Shown here piece by piece: positions 23,761-31,673 of a stretch of 36,076 bases of DNA. The notes beneath the pieces were generated by a model that was not told where the DNA came from, ran no database searches, and saw nothing but the letters and a program-made list of their open reading frames with translations. The stretch is from contig CALGGM010000069.1 in the NCBI GenBank assembly GCA_937915925.1, forward strand, positions 1-36,076, in the 5' to 3' direction. The translations under genes and the position numbers were made by a program. The DNA comes from an uncultured Clostridia bacterium (GTDB taxonomy: Bacteria > Bacillota > Clostridia > Christensenellales > CAG-138). Every line of letters begins with the position of its first letter. Positions within the stretch are counted from its first letter, which is position 1.

Positions 23761-23799
23761 GGGAAAACAGAAACGCCCCGACGGTTTACGGTCGGAGCG
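23761..23799 (-). terminator. Riboswitch expression platform terminator
   Basis: The minus-strand RNA CGCUCCGAC (23791-23799) pairs with GUCGGGGCG (23774-23782), 9 bp with one U-G pair, followed by UUUCUGUUUUCCC. It lies 15 bases downstream of the aptamer P1, as expected for a switch that ends transcription when ligand is bound. The alternative antiterminator helix was not worked out. Confidence 0.75.
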
Positions 23800-23814
23800 G
23801 AATGCGTTAAATCA

Positions 23815-23893
23815 CCATCGTGCAAGCATTAGCACCTTACTGAGGCAGGTTGCTGTGCGGTCATAAAGCTTGTCTCTCGCGCACTCTCGATGG
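23815..23893 (-). ncRNA. SAM-I-clan riboswitch aptamer (SAM-I/IV-variant-like)
   Basis: The minus-strand RNA folds as a compact S-box core. P1 is CCATCG (23888-23893) with CGATGG (23815-23820). P2 is GTGCG (23880-23884) with CGCAC (23855-23859), containing GAGAGACAAGCUUUAUGA. P3 is ACCT (23847-23850) with AGGT (23834-23837). The conserved strings GCAACC (23848-23853) and GGTGCTAA (23829-23836) form the ligand pocket in this clan. The P2 loop CAAG (23869-23872) can pair with CTTG (23823-23826), the expected pseudoknot. P4 of classic SAM-I is absent, which suggests the SAM-I/IV variant. It is followed by a terminator and the adaptor A gene. Confidence 0.82.
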
Positions 23894-23901
23894 CGAAATT
23901 G

Positions 23902-23930
23902 AGTATAGCACCGAGCGGCGAAAAATGCAA
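23902..23930 (-). promoter_or_regulatory. Promoter of the riboswitch-led exporter operon
   Basis: The minus strand has TTGCAT (23925-23930), a 17-base spacer and TATACT (23902-23907). The predicted start near 23895 falls at the first base of riboswitch P1, so the aptamer is the very 5' end of the transcript. Confidence 0.7.
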
Positions 23931-24042
23931 ACATTATATGAATATTTTTCACGGATTTTACAGTGGATATTCTGAAAAACCTTGCAAAATCCGTGCATAC
24001 GACGGTATACGACGGACGCAGAATTATACGAAAACAAGCCGA

Positions 24043-24630
24043 TTATTCGGGGTTTTCGGGGCTTTCTTCCTCAACAAGCTCGAAGCGAAATTCCTGCATG
24101 GCGTCCGGGTACTTCTCCTTGTCGACCGGCGACAAAAACATCTCAAGCGGACGGATCCAAAGCGAGCGGTCGCCATACAGCTTGCGGTACACGACGAAGT
24201 CCTCCTGCGTTTCCGAATGCTTCGCAACGCCCTCGACAAGATACAGATTTCCCTTGAAATGACGGTAGACCTGTCCCGCGTGCACCTCGCGCGGCGCGGG
24301 CTTTGGCTCGTCGCCGTCCAGGATCGCCTCGCCGTTGAAGTACGCGTCGTAGAGCTCCTTTGCGTAGTCGAGCCGATCGAACGGCACGTACACGCGCACG
24401 CGTCCGAGGTTCACGCCGAGCTCCGCCATGATCGCCGCGCCGAGCACCAGCCGATCGGAATACGGGACGTCGTTGTCGCGATACAGCTCCTTGAGCATCT
24501 CCGCCTGCATATAGGGCAGCTCCGCGGCAAAGCAGAAATCGCCCTTGTTCGGCTCGCGCAGCTTTCGATTGCGGCAGGTCGGGCAGATCTCGCCCTCCAC
24601 AAGCTTCATGCAGTTTTCGCAGTACATCAT
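24043..24630 (-). CDS. Zinc-ribbon protein with DUF1653 C-terminus
   Basis: This 195-residue protein starts with a small zinc ribbon (CENC, then CPTC at residues 4-19). The middle part resembles DUF2007-like signal proteins (VPYSDRLVLGAAIMAEL, then RVRVYVPFDRLDYAKEL). Residues 120-185 match DUF1653 (YRHFKGNLYLVEGVAKHSET, VVYRKLYGD, WIRPLEMFLSPV). DUF1653 is a small beta-barrel of unknown function. GGAGGA precedes the start. A function cannot be assigned. Confidence 0.8.
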   Translation of the reverse strand: MMYCENCMKLVEGEICPTCRNRKLREPNKGDFCFAAELPYMQAEMLKELYRDNDVPYSDRLVLGAAIMAELGVNLGRVRVYVPFDRLDYAKELYDAYFNGEAILDGDEPKPAPREVHAGQVYRHFKGNLYLVEGVAKHSETQEDFVVYRKLYGDRSLWIRPLEMFLSPVDKEKYPDAMQEFRFELVEEESPENPE

Positions 24631-24689
24631 GGATTCCTCCTGTGATTCTTTACGCAGTCATGTTTTTCGGGGCGCCGAGGTCGTTATAA

Positions 24690-24826
24690 CTTCTTGGCCC
24701 CCTTGTGTAAAGGGGGCTGTCACCGATAGGTGACTGGGGGATTGTAAACCCGGTGTTCGCGCGATCGACAATCCTTCCGTCTCGGCTTCGCCGATCCACC
24801 TCCCTTTGCACAAGGGAGGCTTTTTG
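24690..24826. repeat. Inverted-repeat element of about 125 bp
   Basis: The element starts GCCCCCTTGTGTAAAGGGGG and ends CCTCCCTTTGCACAAGGGAG, so its two ends are imperfect inverted repeats. Inside are a CACC-GATA-GGTG hairpin with GACTGGGGGATTG and a CAATCCTTCCGTCTCGGC segment. The right end (24799-24825) is a hairpin plus TTTTT and would work as a terminator on the plus strand. Half copies occur at 1-323, 6425-6600 and 35860-35910. Confidence 0.75.
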
Positions 24827-24844
24827 GTGCCCCGTGCCGTCCGC

Positions 24845-26416
24845 TCAAAACAGCTTCTTCAGCGTGCCCAAAAGCCCGCGGAAGAGGGACTTGCCGACCT
24901 CGCGGCCGATCGTGTTTGCGGTGGAGGAGGCGACCTTGCCGAGCGTGGACGCGGTCTTGCTCTTGCGCTTCGCCTTCTCGCGGAGCGCTTCCTTTTCCTT
25001 CTGCGCCTTCGCCTTGGCTTCTTCCTTCTCCGCCTTTTCCTTTGCCTTGGCTTCTTCCTTTTCCTGCTTCTCGCGTTCCTTCTGCTCGGCTTCGCGCGCC
25101 TTGGCTTCTTCGGCTTCCTTCGCTTCCTCCTGCGCCTTGCCGGTTAAAATCTCATACGCGGAGTCGTTGTCGACCGCCTCGTCGTACTTGCCGTAGAGCG
25201 TATCCGCCATGATCTCGCTCTTTCTGCGCTCGTCGTCGATCATGCCCATCATTGACTGCGGCGGCAGGATCGTGCAGCGCTCCACAATCGACGGGCGTCC
25301 CTTTGCGTCCAGAAAGCTCACCAAAGCTTCGCCGGTGCCGAGCTCCGAAAGAACCTCTTCCGTATTGAACCTCGGATTCACGCGGAACGTCGCCGCGGCG
25401 GTCTTGATCGCCTTCTGCTCGGCGGGGGTGTAGGCGCGAAGCGCATGCTGTACGCGATTAGAAAGCTGCGCAAGCACCGGATCGGGCAGATCCGACGGCT
25501 GCTGCGAGATGAAGTACACGCCGACGCCCTTCGAGCGGATCAGCTTGACGACCTGTTCGACCTTGTCGCGAAGCGCCTTTTTCGCGTCGTTGAACAGCAG
25601 ATGCGCCTCGTCGAAGAAGAACACGAGCTTCGGCTTTTCGAGATCGCCGACCTCGGGAAGCTCCTCGAACAGCTCGGCAAGGAGCCAGAGCATGAAGGTC
25701 GAATAAAGCAGCGGGCTTTGGTACAGTTTCGCGCAATGGAACACGTTGATATAGCCGCGCCCGTCCTCATCGGTCTGCATCCAATCGGATAGCTCGATTG
25801 CGGGTTCGCCGAAAAACAGGTTTCCGCCTGCGTCCTCAAGCTGCAAAAGCGCGCGCTGGATCGCGCCTGCCGACTGTTTAGAGATATTGCCGTACTGGTG
25901 CAGAAGGTCTGCTGCGTGCTCGGTGATGTACGCGATCATGGCGCGCAGATCCTTGAGGTCGATCAGAAGCCATCCGTTGTCGTCTGCGACGCGGAACGCG
26001 ATCGACAGCACGCCGCTTTGCACATCGGTGAGGTTCAGAAGACGGGAAAGAAGCTCCGCGCCCATTTCGCTTACCGTCGTGCGCACGGGGTGTCCGCCCT
26101 CGCCGTACACGTCCCAGAAGCGCACGGGATAGCGCTGCATGGAAAACGTCTCCGGATCGATGCCGATTCCCTTTAAGCGCTCGGCGATCTTGTCGGTCAT
26201 TTCGCCCGGTCTGGTGCAGCCACTAAGGTCCCCCTTGACGTCCGCAAGGAACACGGGCACGCCGAGGTCCGAGAACGATTCCGCCATGACCTTCAGCGTG
26301 ATCGTCTTGCCCGTGCCGGTCGCGCCGGCGATCAACCCGTGGCGGTTCGCCATTTCGGGAAGGATGTATGCTTCGGTCTCGCCCTTGCCGACGAGAATAC
26401 GGTTGTCGATGCGCAT
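24845..26416 (-). CDS. HerA-like ATPase (DUF853 family)
   Basis: This 523-residue P-loop ATPase has Walker A AGATGTGKTITLKVMAE (near residues 31-47), FLADVKGDLSG after the first domain, and Walker B LVFFFDEAHLLF. A sensor or arginine segment (GVYFISQQPSDLPDPVLAQL) and VSFLDAKGRPSIVERC follow. These match the DUF853/HerA-like group of hexameric DNA-translocase-type ATPases. Residues 425-490 form a highly charged Lys/Glu/Ala coiled coil. No NurA nuclease is adjacent. A role in DNA processing is possible but unproven. Confidence 0.9.
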   Translation of the reverse strand: MRIDNRILVGKGETEAYILPEMANRHGLIAGATGTGKTITLKVMAESFSDLGVPVFLADVKGDLSGCTRPGEMTDKIAERLKGIGIDPETFSMQRYPVRFWDVYGEGGHPVRTTVSEMGAELLSRLLNLTDVQSGVLSIAFRVADDNGWLLIDLKDLRAMIAYITEHAADLLHQYGNISKQSAGAIQRALLQLEDAGGNLFFGEPAIELSDWMQTDEDGRGYINVFHCAKLYQSPLLYSTFMLWLLAELFEELPEVGDLEKPKLVFFFDEAHLLFNDAKKALRDKVEQVVKLIRSKGVGVYFISQQPSDLPDPVLAQLSNRVQHALRAYTPAEQKAIKTAAATFRVNPRFNTEEVLSELGTGEALVSFLDAKGRPSIVERCTILPPQSMMGMIDDERRKSEIMADTLYGKYDEAVDNDSAYEILTGKAQEEAKEAEEAKAREAEQKEREKQEKEEAKAKEKAEKEEAKAKAQKEKEALREKAKRKSKTASTLGKVASSTANTIGREVGKSLFRGLLGTLKKLF

Positions 26417-26451
26417 AATTGCCTCCGCAAAAACTCGATTTTTTCAAACAT

Positions 26452-26480
26452 ATCATACCACAGCTTGTCCGAAATGTCCA
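26452..26480 (-). promoter_or_regulatory. Promoter of the HerA-like gene
   Basis: The minus strand has TGGACA (26475-26480), a 17-base spacer and TATGAT (26452-26457), 35 bases before the start codon. Confidence 0.7.
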
Positions 26481-26489
26481 CAAAAACGG

Positions 26490-26815
26490 CGGGAGGGGGC
26501 AGGGTGTTTTTGCACCCCCTCAGTCACCTGTCGGATCCGCTTCGTTTCACTTCGCTTCGGCGGTAGATCGCGCGCTTTCCGCGCGCACCATCGACAGCTC
26601 CCCCGAAAGGGCGCGCTCGAATCGCTCCCGTAGGGGACGCCGACCTCGGCGTCCCGCAAAAACTGGCGCAACTTCTGTGTATCACCTCATCCGTCGCCTG
26701 ACTGCGCCACCTTCCCCATCAAGGGGAAGGCTTTGGAAATCGCGAACCAAAGGCTTCCCTCTTGGGTGGGGAAGCTGTCACGAAGTGACTGATGAGGGGG
26801 CGTCCCGCAAAAACC
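26490..26815. repeat. Intergenic repeat block
   Basis: No gene is seen between the HerA-like promoter and the spmB stop. It holds CTTCGCTTCGGCGGTAGATC and CGCGCACCATCGACAGC segments, a GTAGGGGACGCC palindrome (26630-26656), an ACCTCATCCGTCGCCTGACT segment, and facing AGGGGAAGGC and GGTGGGGAAGC ends (26713-26785). Confidence 0.75.
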
Positions 26816-26819
26816 TTCT

Positions 26820-27323
26820 CTATCCTAAGAACAGCGAAGAGAACAGCACGCCGGTGACGACGGAGGTGAGCATGGCAAGGAGCGCGACGGGCACGGTGAA
26901 GCGCGTTTTTTTGATCCCGACGCTTCCGAAATACAGCGCGAGCGCGTAAAAGACCGTTTCGGACGAGCCCAAAAGCACGCTTGCGGTGAGCCCGATCTTC
27001 GAATCCGGACCGTAGGCGTGGAAGACGTCTGTGAGAGCGGCGACGGCGGCGCTGCCGGAAAACGGGCGAACGAGGATCAGCGGCACGAGCGGCGCGTCGA
27101 TCCCAAGCCGGGACAGGACGGGCGAGAGCAGGCGGCTTATAATCGCCTCCATGCCGCTTGCGCGAAACAGCGACATCGCCGCGGAGAACAGCGCAAGCGT
27201 CGGCAGCACCCGTAAAAGCAGCGGGATCGCGCGCTTTGCGCCGTCGGTGAACGCGGAAAAGAAATCGACGCGCCGCACGACCGCGTACAAAAGCAGCAGT
27301 ATTATCAGGATCGCGACCGGCAT
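26820..27323 (-). CDS. spmB: Spore maturation protein B
   Basis: This membrane protein of about 167 residues shows the SpmB pattern: VDFFSAFTDGAKRAIPLLLRVLP, FRASGMEAII, LVPLILVRPFSGSAAVAALTDVF and GSSETVFYALALYFGSVGI (nucleoside-transporter-gate fold). SpmA and SpmB act together in spore core dehydration. The start is uncertain: the ATG at 27323 or a GTG at 27344, neither with a clear ribosome binding site, and both inside the end of spmA. Translation is therefore probably coupled to spmA. Confidence 0.92.
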   Translation of the reverse strand: MPVAILIILLLLYAVVRRVDFFSAFTDGAKRAIPLLLRVLPTLALFSAAMSLFRASGMEAIISRLLSPVLSRLGIDAPLVPLILVRPFSGSAAVAALTDVFHAYGPDSKIGLTASVLLGSSETVFYALALYFGSVGIKKTRFTVPVALLAMLTSVVTGVLFSSLFLG

Positions 27324-27880
27324 GGGCGTGTCAGTACAAGGCACAGGACAACGGCGACGACCGTTGAAAGAAGGGAGGACAGCAGCGTCGGCAGCACGAT
27401 CGCGGCGGGACGCGCCGAGCCGAAGCTTGCCCGAAGTCCCACAAGTGTCGTCGGAAACAGCTCAAGGCACGACGCGTTCACGCAAAGCAGCACGCACATC
27501 TCGTTTGTCGCGACGCCGGGGCGCGGGTTCTTTTCGTTCAACAACCGCATAGCTTCAAGCCCGTAGGGCGTTGCGGCGTTTCCCATGCCGAGCATGTTTG
27601 CGGCAAGGTTCAGAGCGATCGCGTCCTTTGCGCTTCCTGCGTTTGGGAACAGGAGCTTCAAAACGGGCGAAAGCAGACGCGACAGCGAGCGGATCAGCCC
27701 CGCCTCCTGCGCGACGTTTAAAAGTCCCATCCATAAAAGATACGCACCGGACATCGTGACCGCGGTCTGGATCGCGCTGTCCGCGCCGGACTGCAGCGCA
27801 AGGAGCACGCCGTCGCCGTTTCCCGAGACGAGCATGGCGACGGCGCCGGAGAGCAGCAGAAAGAAAAGCACGACGTTCAT
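27305..27880 (-). CDS. spmA: Spore maturation protein A
   Basis: This membrane protein of about 191 residues matches SpmA in length and pattern: GADSAIQTAVTMSGAYLLWMG, NVAQEAGLIRSLSRLLSPVL, then DAIALNLAANMLGMGNAATP and ALRLLNEKN-like text. I chose the ATG at 27880 because it matches where known SpmA proteins begin; a longer frame starts with a TTG at 27937. No good ribosome binding site is visible. It overlaps spmB. The gene marks the organism as a spore former and is divergent from the penicillin-binding protein gene. Confidence 0.92.
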   Translation of the reverse strand: MNVVLFFLLLSGAVAMLVSGNGDGVLLALQSGADSAIQTAVTMSGAYLLWMGLLNVAQEAGLIRSLSRLLSPVLKLLFPNAGSAKDAIALNLAANMLGMGNAATPYGLEAMRLLNEKNPRPGVATNEMCVLLCVNASCLELFPTTLVGLRASFGSARPAAIVLPTLLSSLLSTVVAVVLCLVLTRPCRSRS

Positions 27881-27962
27881 GCTGCAGCATATGCTTGATT
27901 TTCGTCCCAAAAGCGTCTTTTTTGAAAACGATTGCAAAAAAGTCGCACAAAACGGAATTTTC

Positions 27963-27971
27963 TGTTATAAT
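27963..27971 (+). promoter_or_regulatory. Extended -10 promoter of the PBP gene
   Basis: TGTTATAAT combines a perfect -10 (27966-27971) with a TGn extension. The -35 region is weak. It lies 35 bases before the start codon, which is preceded by GAGGTG. Confidence 0.6.
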
Positions 27972-28006
27972 GATATTCGGATTATTATCACCCGAGGTGT
28001 TTTGAT

Positions 28007-30526
28007 ATGAAACGTGGAATCAGCATTCTGATCGCTTCGCTGCTGCTCTTCGGCGCGCTGCTGCCGGCGGGCTGCTCCGTTTCGCACGGAAACGGCAGCG
28101 AGGTGTGCATCGAGTTTATCGAATATATCGCAAACGGAAGCTACGGCGCGGCGTTTGACCTGCTCTCCGATTCGGTCAAGAACACGTCCGGAACGAACAC
28201 GGAAGCGGGCAAGGCGATGATCACCGCGAAGGAGTTCTCGGATAAGTACATCCAGATCTTCGATGCGGTCGGGCTTACCGGCGTCAGCTATATCGTGCGC
28301 AGCAAATCCGACGCGTCGATCACGAGCTCGGTCGATTTTCAGATGACCTACGAGACCGCGCTCGGCGACATGACCAACGATTACACGGTCAACGCGATCT
28401 ACGAAAACGGACGCTGGGGCATTCAATGGACGCCGGCGCTGATCTTCCCGACGATGGAGTGGGGCGACAAGCTGCTGGTCGGCGTCAACTACCCGAAGCG
28501 CGGCGAGATCTTCGACGCGCAGGGCGAGCTTCTGGTAAAGAACCTCTCCCCGGTCACGGTGTTCTGCGTGCCGGGGCAGATCCCGAAGGAAGAAAAGGAC
28601 GCCGTGATGCAGCAGATCCTTGCGATCCCGGTATTAAAGCCCTCCGGTACGCCGCAGGACGAATACGAAAAGATCATTCATGACGCGATCTTCAGCAACA
28701 ATTCCTCGGCAGTGCTTGCGCGTCTTTATCCGGATCAGATCGACGACGCGCTTGAGGAGCGGCTGCTTTCGATCAAGGGCATCGGTATCGACCGAAACGG
28801 CGCGATGACCTCCACGCGCTTCCGCGCCTATCCATACGGACACTCCGCTTCCCATATCCTTGGCTTTGCGGCGGTCATGTGGAAGGCGACGTGGAAGGAG
28901 ATCGAAAAGATGCGCGAGGCGCGCGCGGGCGGCTCGTCGTCCGAGAAAAGCGCGGAGGAAACGGTAAGCCCGACCGAATCGCCGGAGGAGGCGGGATCGA
29001 CCCCCGAGGCTTCGCCCGATGCCACGGAAACGCCGACGGAATCGCCCTCGCCCGAAGCGACGGCGAAACCCTCCGAGGAGGGCGATGAAAAGGAAGAGGA
29101 CGCGGGCGGCATGACCTTTACCGAGGAGGACCTCGATTCGTACGAAAAGGACAGCTGGATCGGATACGTCGGGCTGGAGCTGCAGTACGAGCGGACGCTC
29201 CGCGGCGAGAAGGGCGGCTACGCGTACATTCAGGGCATCGACGGCACGAACCGTCAGACGCTGTACAACATTCCTGCAAAGGACGGACAGGACCTGCATC
29301 TGACGCTCGACATCCGGCTGCAGCAGCGCGTTGAGGAGGTCGTGAAGACCGTCGTGTACGACGAGAACATGTCCGGCACGGTCATCATCATGAACCCGAA
29401 GACCGGCGCGATCCAGGCGATGTACTCCTTCCCGGACTATGACGTGGAGGCGTTTTCCCGCGGCGCCGTCGGAACCGAAGCGTATGAAGCGCTGCAGGAA
29501 GACCCGAAGACCCCGATGTTGAACCGCGCGATCCAAGGTCTCTATGCGCCCGGTTCGACGTTCAAGCCGTTCACCGGCGTCGGCTCCTTGGAGGCGGGCA
29601 CGCTGACCACGGAATCGACCTTCCCCGACACGGAGAAGATCGTGGACCAGAGATACAAATCCCAATCCGGCTATAAGGACGTCTGGTACGTACAGCGCGG
29701 CGAGTACGCGTACACCGGCATCGACGAGATCACGCGTACCGGCTCCACGCGCCGCCATACGCCGATGAACATGGAATCGAGCATCATCGACTCCGACAAT
29801 ATTTACTTTGCATGGGCGGCGTTGAAGCTCGGCTGGGATCGGTTCAAGGACTATCTTGCCTACATCGGCATGGGCGAAAAGGTCCCGTTCGATCTGCCGA
29901 CGCAGAGATCGCAGATCAAGAACGAGGGCAGCACCGAAACGTACAGCCTGCTCGCGATGAGCGGATACGGACAGGGCGAGCTGCTGGTCACGCCGCTGCA
30001 GATGGCGTGCTACATCGCGGCGTTCCGCAACGGCGGCAAGGCGCCGGTCCCGTACGTGGTCGATTCGATCTGGCAGGCGGAGGGACAGGACTATACGCCC
30101 ACCTATCAGCACGAGGGCAGCGAGACGTGGAAGACGATCTGCTCGAAGGCGAACGCCGACAGAATGGCGCAGATGATGATCGGCGTGTGCGCGCTGCCGG
30201 AAAACCACGGCGGCACGGCGCGATATTTGAAGGTGAGAAGCTACGTCATCGCGGGCAAGACGGGAACCGCCGAGGTCGGTAAGGACAAGGAAAAGGAGCT
30301 TGCGTGGTTCATCGGCTTCCGGCAGGCGAACCGGGACGGCTCCGAGCTCGACCCGAAGGACGAGCGCCTCGTGCTGGTCATGCTGGAGCTTGACATGAAC
30401 AACCTGCCCGACGAGTACGCCATGATGAAGTTCATGATCGGACGCGTGCTCTTGAAGGCGGACGAGCTCACCGAGCCCGGGCTTTCCGAGTCCGCGTTTG
30501 TCACCACCACGAGCGCCGGTAACTGA
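28007..30526 (+). CDS. Class B penicillin-binding protein with lipoprotein signal and NTF2-like domain
   Basis: This 839-residue transpeptidase has a signal peptide ending in lipobox LPAGC (Cys23) and an NTF2/MecA_N-like domain at residues 30-130 (YIANGSYGAAFDLLSD). A dimerisation domain follows (AQGELLVKNLSPV, LGFAAVM), then the transpeptidase. Catalytic motifs are STFK with Ser517 and Lys520, SDN at 596-598 and KTGT at 751-754. Residues 304-367 are a Ser/Pro/Thr/Glu insert just before GYVGLELQYERTLRG. It cross-links peptidoglycan. Similar PBPs are of the PBP3/PBP2a type. MurG follows 82 bases later. Confidence 0.93.
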   Translation: MKRGISILIASLLLFGALLPAGCSVSHGNGSEVCIEFIEYIANGSYGAAFDLLSDSVKNTSGTNTEAGKAMITAKEFSDKYIQIFDAVGLTGVSYIVRSKSDASITSSVDFQMTYETALGDMTNDYTVNAIYENGRWGIQWTPALIFPTMEWGDKLLVGVNYPKRGEIFDAQGELLVKNLSPVTVFCVPGQIPKEEKDAVMQQILAIPVLKPSGTPQDEYEKIIHDAIFSNNSSAVLARLYPDQIDDALEERLLSIKGIGIDRNGAMTSTRFRAYPYGHSASHILGFAAVMWKATWKEIEKMREARAGGSSSEKSAEETVSPTESPEEAGSTPEASPDATETPTESPSPEATAKPSEEGDEKEEDAGGMTFTEEDLDSYEKDSWIGYVGLELQYERTLRGEKGGYAYIQGIDGTNRQTLYNIPAKDGQDLHLTLDIRLQQRVEEVVKTVVYDENMSGTVIIMNPKTGAIQAMYSFPDYDVEAFSRGAVGTEAYEALQEDPKTPMLNRAIQGLYAPGSTFKPFTGVGSLEAGTLTTESTFPDTEKIVDQRYKSQSGYKDVWYVQRGEYAYTGIDEITRTGSTRRHTPMNMESSIIDSDNIYFAWAALKLGWDRFKDYLAYIGMGEKVPFDLPTQRSQIKNEGSTETYSLLAMSGYGQGELLVTPLQMACYIAAFRNGGKAPVPYVVDSIWQAEGQDYTPTYQHEGSETWKTICSKANADRMAQMMIGVCALPENHGGTARYLKVRSYVIAGKTGTAEVGKDKEKELAWFIGFRQANRDGSELDPKDERLVLVMLELDMNNLPDEYAMMKFMIGRVLLKADELTEPGLSESAFVTTTSAGN

Positions 30527-30608
30527 GCCGCGAAAGACGGAATAGATTATAAAAGAAACGTAACCATCCATAGGGGATAGAGAATTCACAGGAGAGGAAC
30601 AGGGGAGA

Positions 30609-31673
30609 ATGAAAAAAACCATCGTGTTTACGGGCGGCGGAACGGCGGGGCATGTGACGCCGAATCTCGCGCTGATCGAAAAGTTGGATCGCGCGGAGTG
30701 GGACATCCATTATATCGGAACGTCCGGCATGGAAAAGGACCTTGTCAAGGACGTGCCGGGGCTGACCTATCACGAGATCGATTCGGGCAAGCTGCGCCGC
30801 TACGCAAGCATCAAGACCGTCACGATGCCGTTCCATGTTCTCAAGGGCTATCATCAGGCAAAGCGCATTTTAAAGACCCTGAAGCCCGCCGTCGTGTTCA
30901 GCAAGGGCGGCTATGTTTCCGTGCCGGTCGTTGCGGCGGCGCGGGGGATCTGCCCGGTGCTCACGCACGAATCCGACTATACGCCGGGGCTCGCAAACCG
31001 GATCGATGCGCACTTTGCGGATAAGGTGCTTGTGACGTTTGCGGACACCGTACCTTTCGTCAAGGACAGTAAGGGCGTGCATACGGGAACGCCGATCCGT
31101 CCGGAGCTGTACAAAGGCTCGCGCGAAAAGGCGCTTGCGTTTACGGGACTTTCGGGAGAAAAGCCCGTTCTGCTCGTCACCGGCGGAAGCCTCGGTGCGG
31201 TCGCGGTGAACGTTGCGGTGCGCGAAGCGCTGCCGGAGCTTTTAAAGACCTTTGACGTCGTGCATCTGTGCGGCAAGGGCAAGCTCGATGAGAGCGTCCG
31301 AATGCCCGGCTATGTGCAGTTTGAATACGTGCGCGACGAGATGGCGGACCTGTTCGCGCTTGCCGACGTCGTGGTGTCCCGCGCGGGCGCAAACGCCGTG
31401 TTCGAGCTTCTCGCGCTCGAAAAGCCGATGCTGCTGCTGCCGCTTTCCGGCGCGTCGACGCGCGGCGACCAGGAGCTGAACGCGACCTATTTTGAAAAGC
31501 GCGGCTATGCGCGCGTGCTCCGTGCCGACGAGGTCAGCGCGGGATCCGTTCTGCGCGAGGTAACGGCGCTCTATGAGAATCGGGAGACGTACCGCGAAAC
31601 GGTGCGGCACGCCGAGGGCGTCGACGGCACCGATATGATTTTGAAGCTGATCCGCGAGGCGGCGAACGCATGA
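30609..31673 (+). CDS. murG: UDP-GlcNAc:lipid I N-acetylglucosaminyltransferase MurG
   Basis: This 354-residue protein has the N-terminal G-loop FTGGGTAGHVTPN, HESDYTPGLANRI, a second G-loop LVTGGSLGAVAVN, and the UDP-GlcNAc site SRAGANAVFELLALEKPMLL with LPLSGASTRGDQELNA. It makes lipid II at the inner membrane face. It lies outside a dcw cluster, after a penicillin-binding protein gene, and overlaps the methyltransferase gene by 4 bases. Confidence 0.96.
   Translation: MKKTIVFTGGGTAGHVTPNLALIEKLDRAEWDIHYIGTSGMEKDLVKDVPGLTYHEIDSGKLRRYASIKTVTMPFHVLKGYHQAKRILKTLKPAVVFSKGGYVSVPVVAAARGICPVLTHESDYTPGLANRIDAHFADKVLVTFADTVPFVKDSKGVHTGTPIRPELYKGSREKALAFTGLSGEKPVLLVTGGSLGAVAVNVAVREALPELLKTFDVVHLCGKGKLDESVRMPGYVQFEYVRDEMADLFALADVVVSRAGANAVFELLALEKPMLLLPLSGASTRGDQELNATYFEKRGYARVLRADEVSAGSVLREVTALYENRETYRETVRHAEGVDGTDMILKLIREAANA

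Noticed and set aside
22747..23832. 361-residue open frame on the plus strand
   Set aside because: It is antisense to adaptor A and runs into its promoter-side leader; no family features.
24845..26416. HerA-NurA anti-phage system
   Set aside because: No NurA nuclease or other defence gene is adjacent, and the ATPase matches the DUF853 group rather than known defence HerA proteins.
28634..30706. 690-residue open frame on the minus strand
   Set aside because: It is an Arg/Leu/Val-rich shadow of the penicillin-binding protein gene caused by high GC at third positions; the plus frame has all catalytic motifs.
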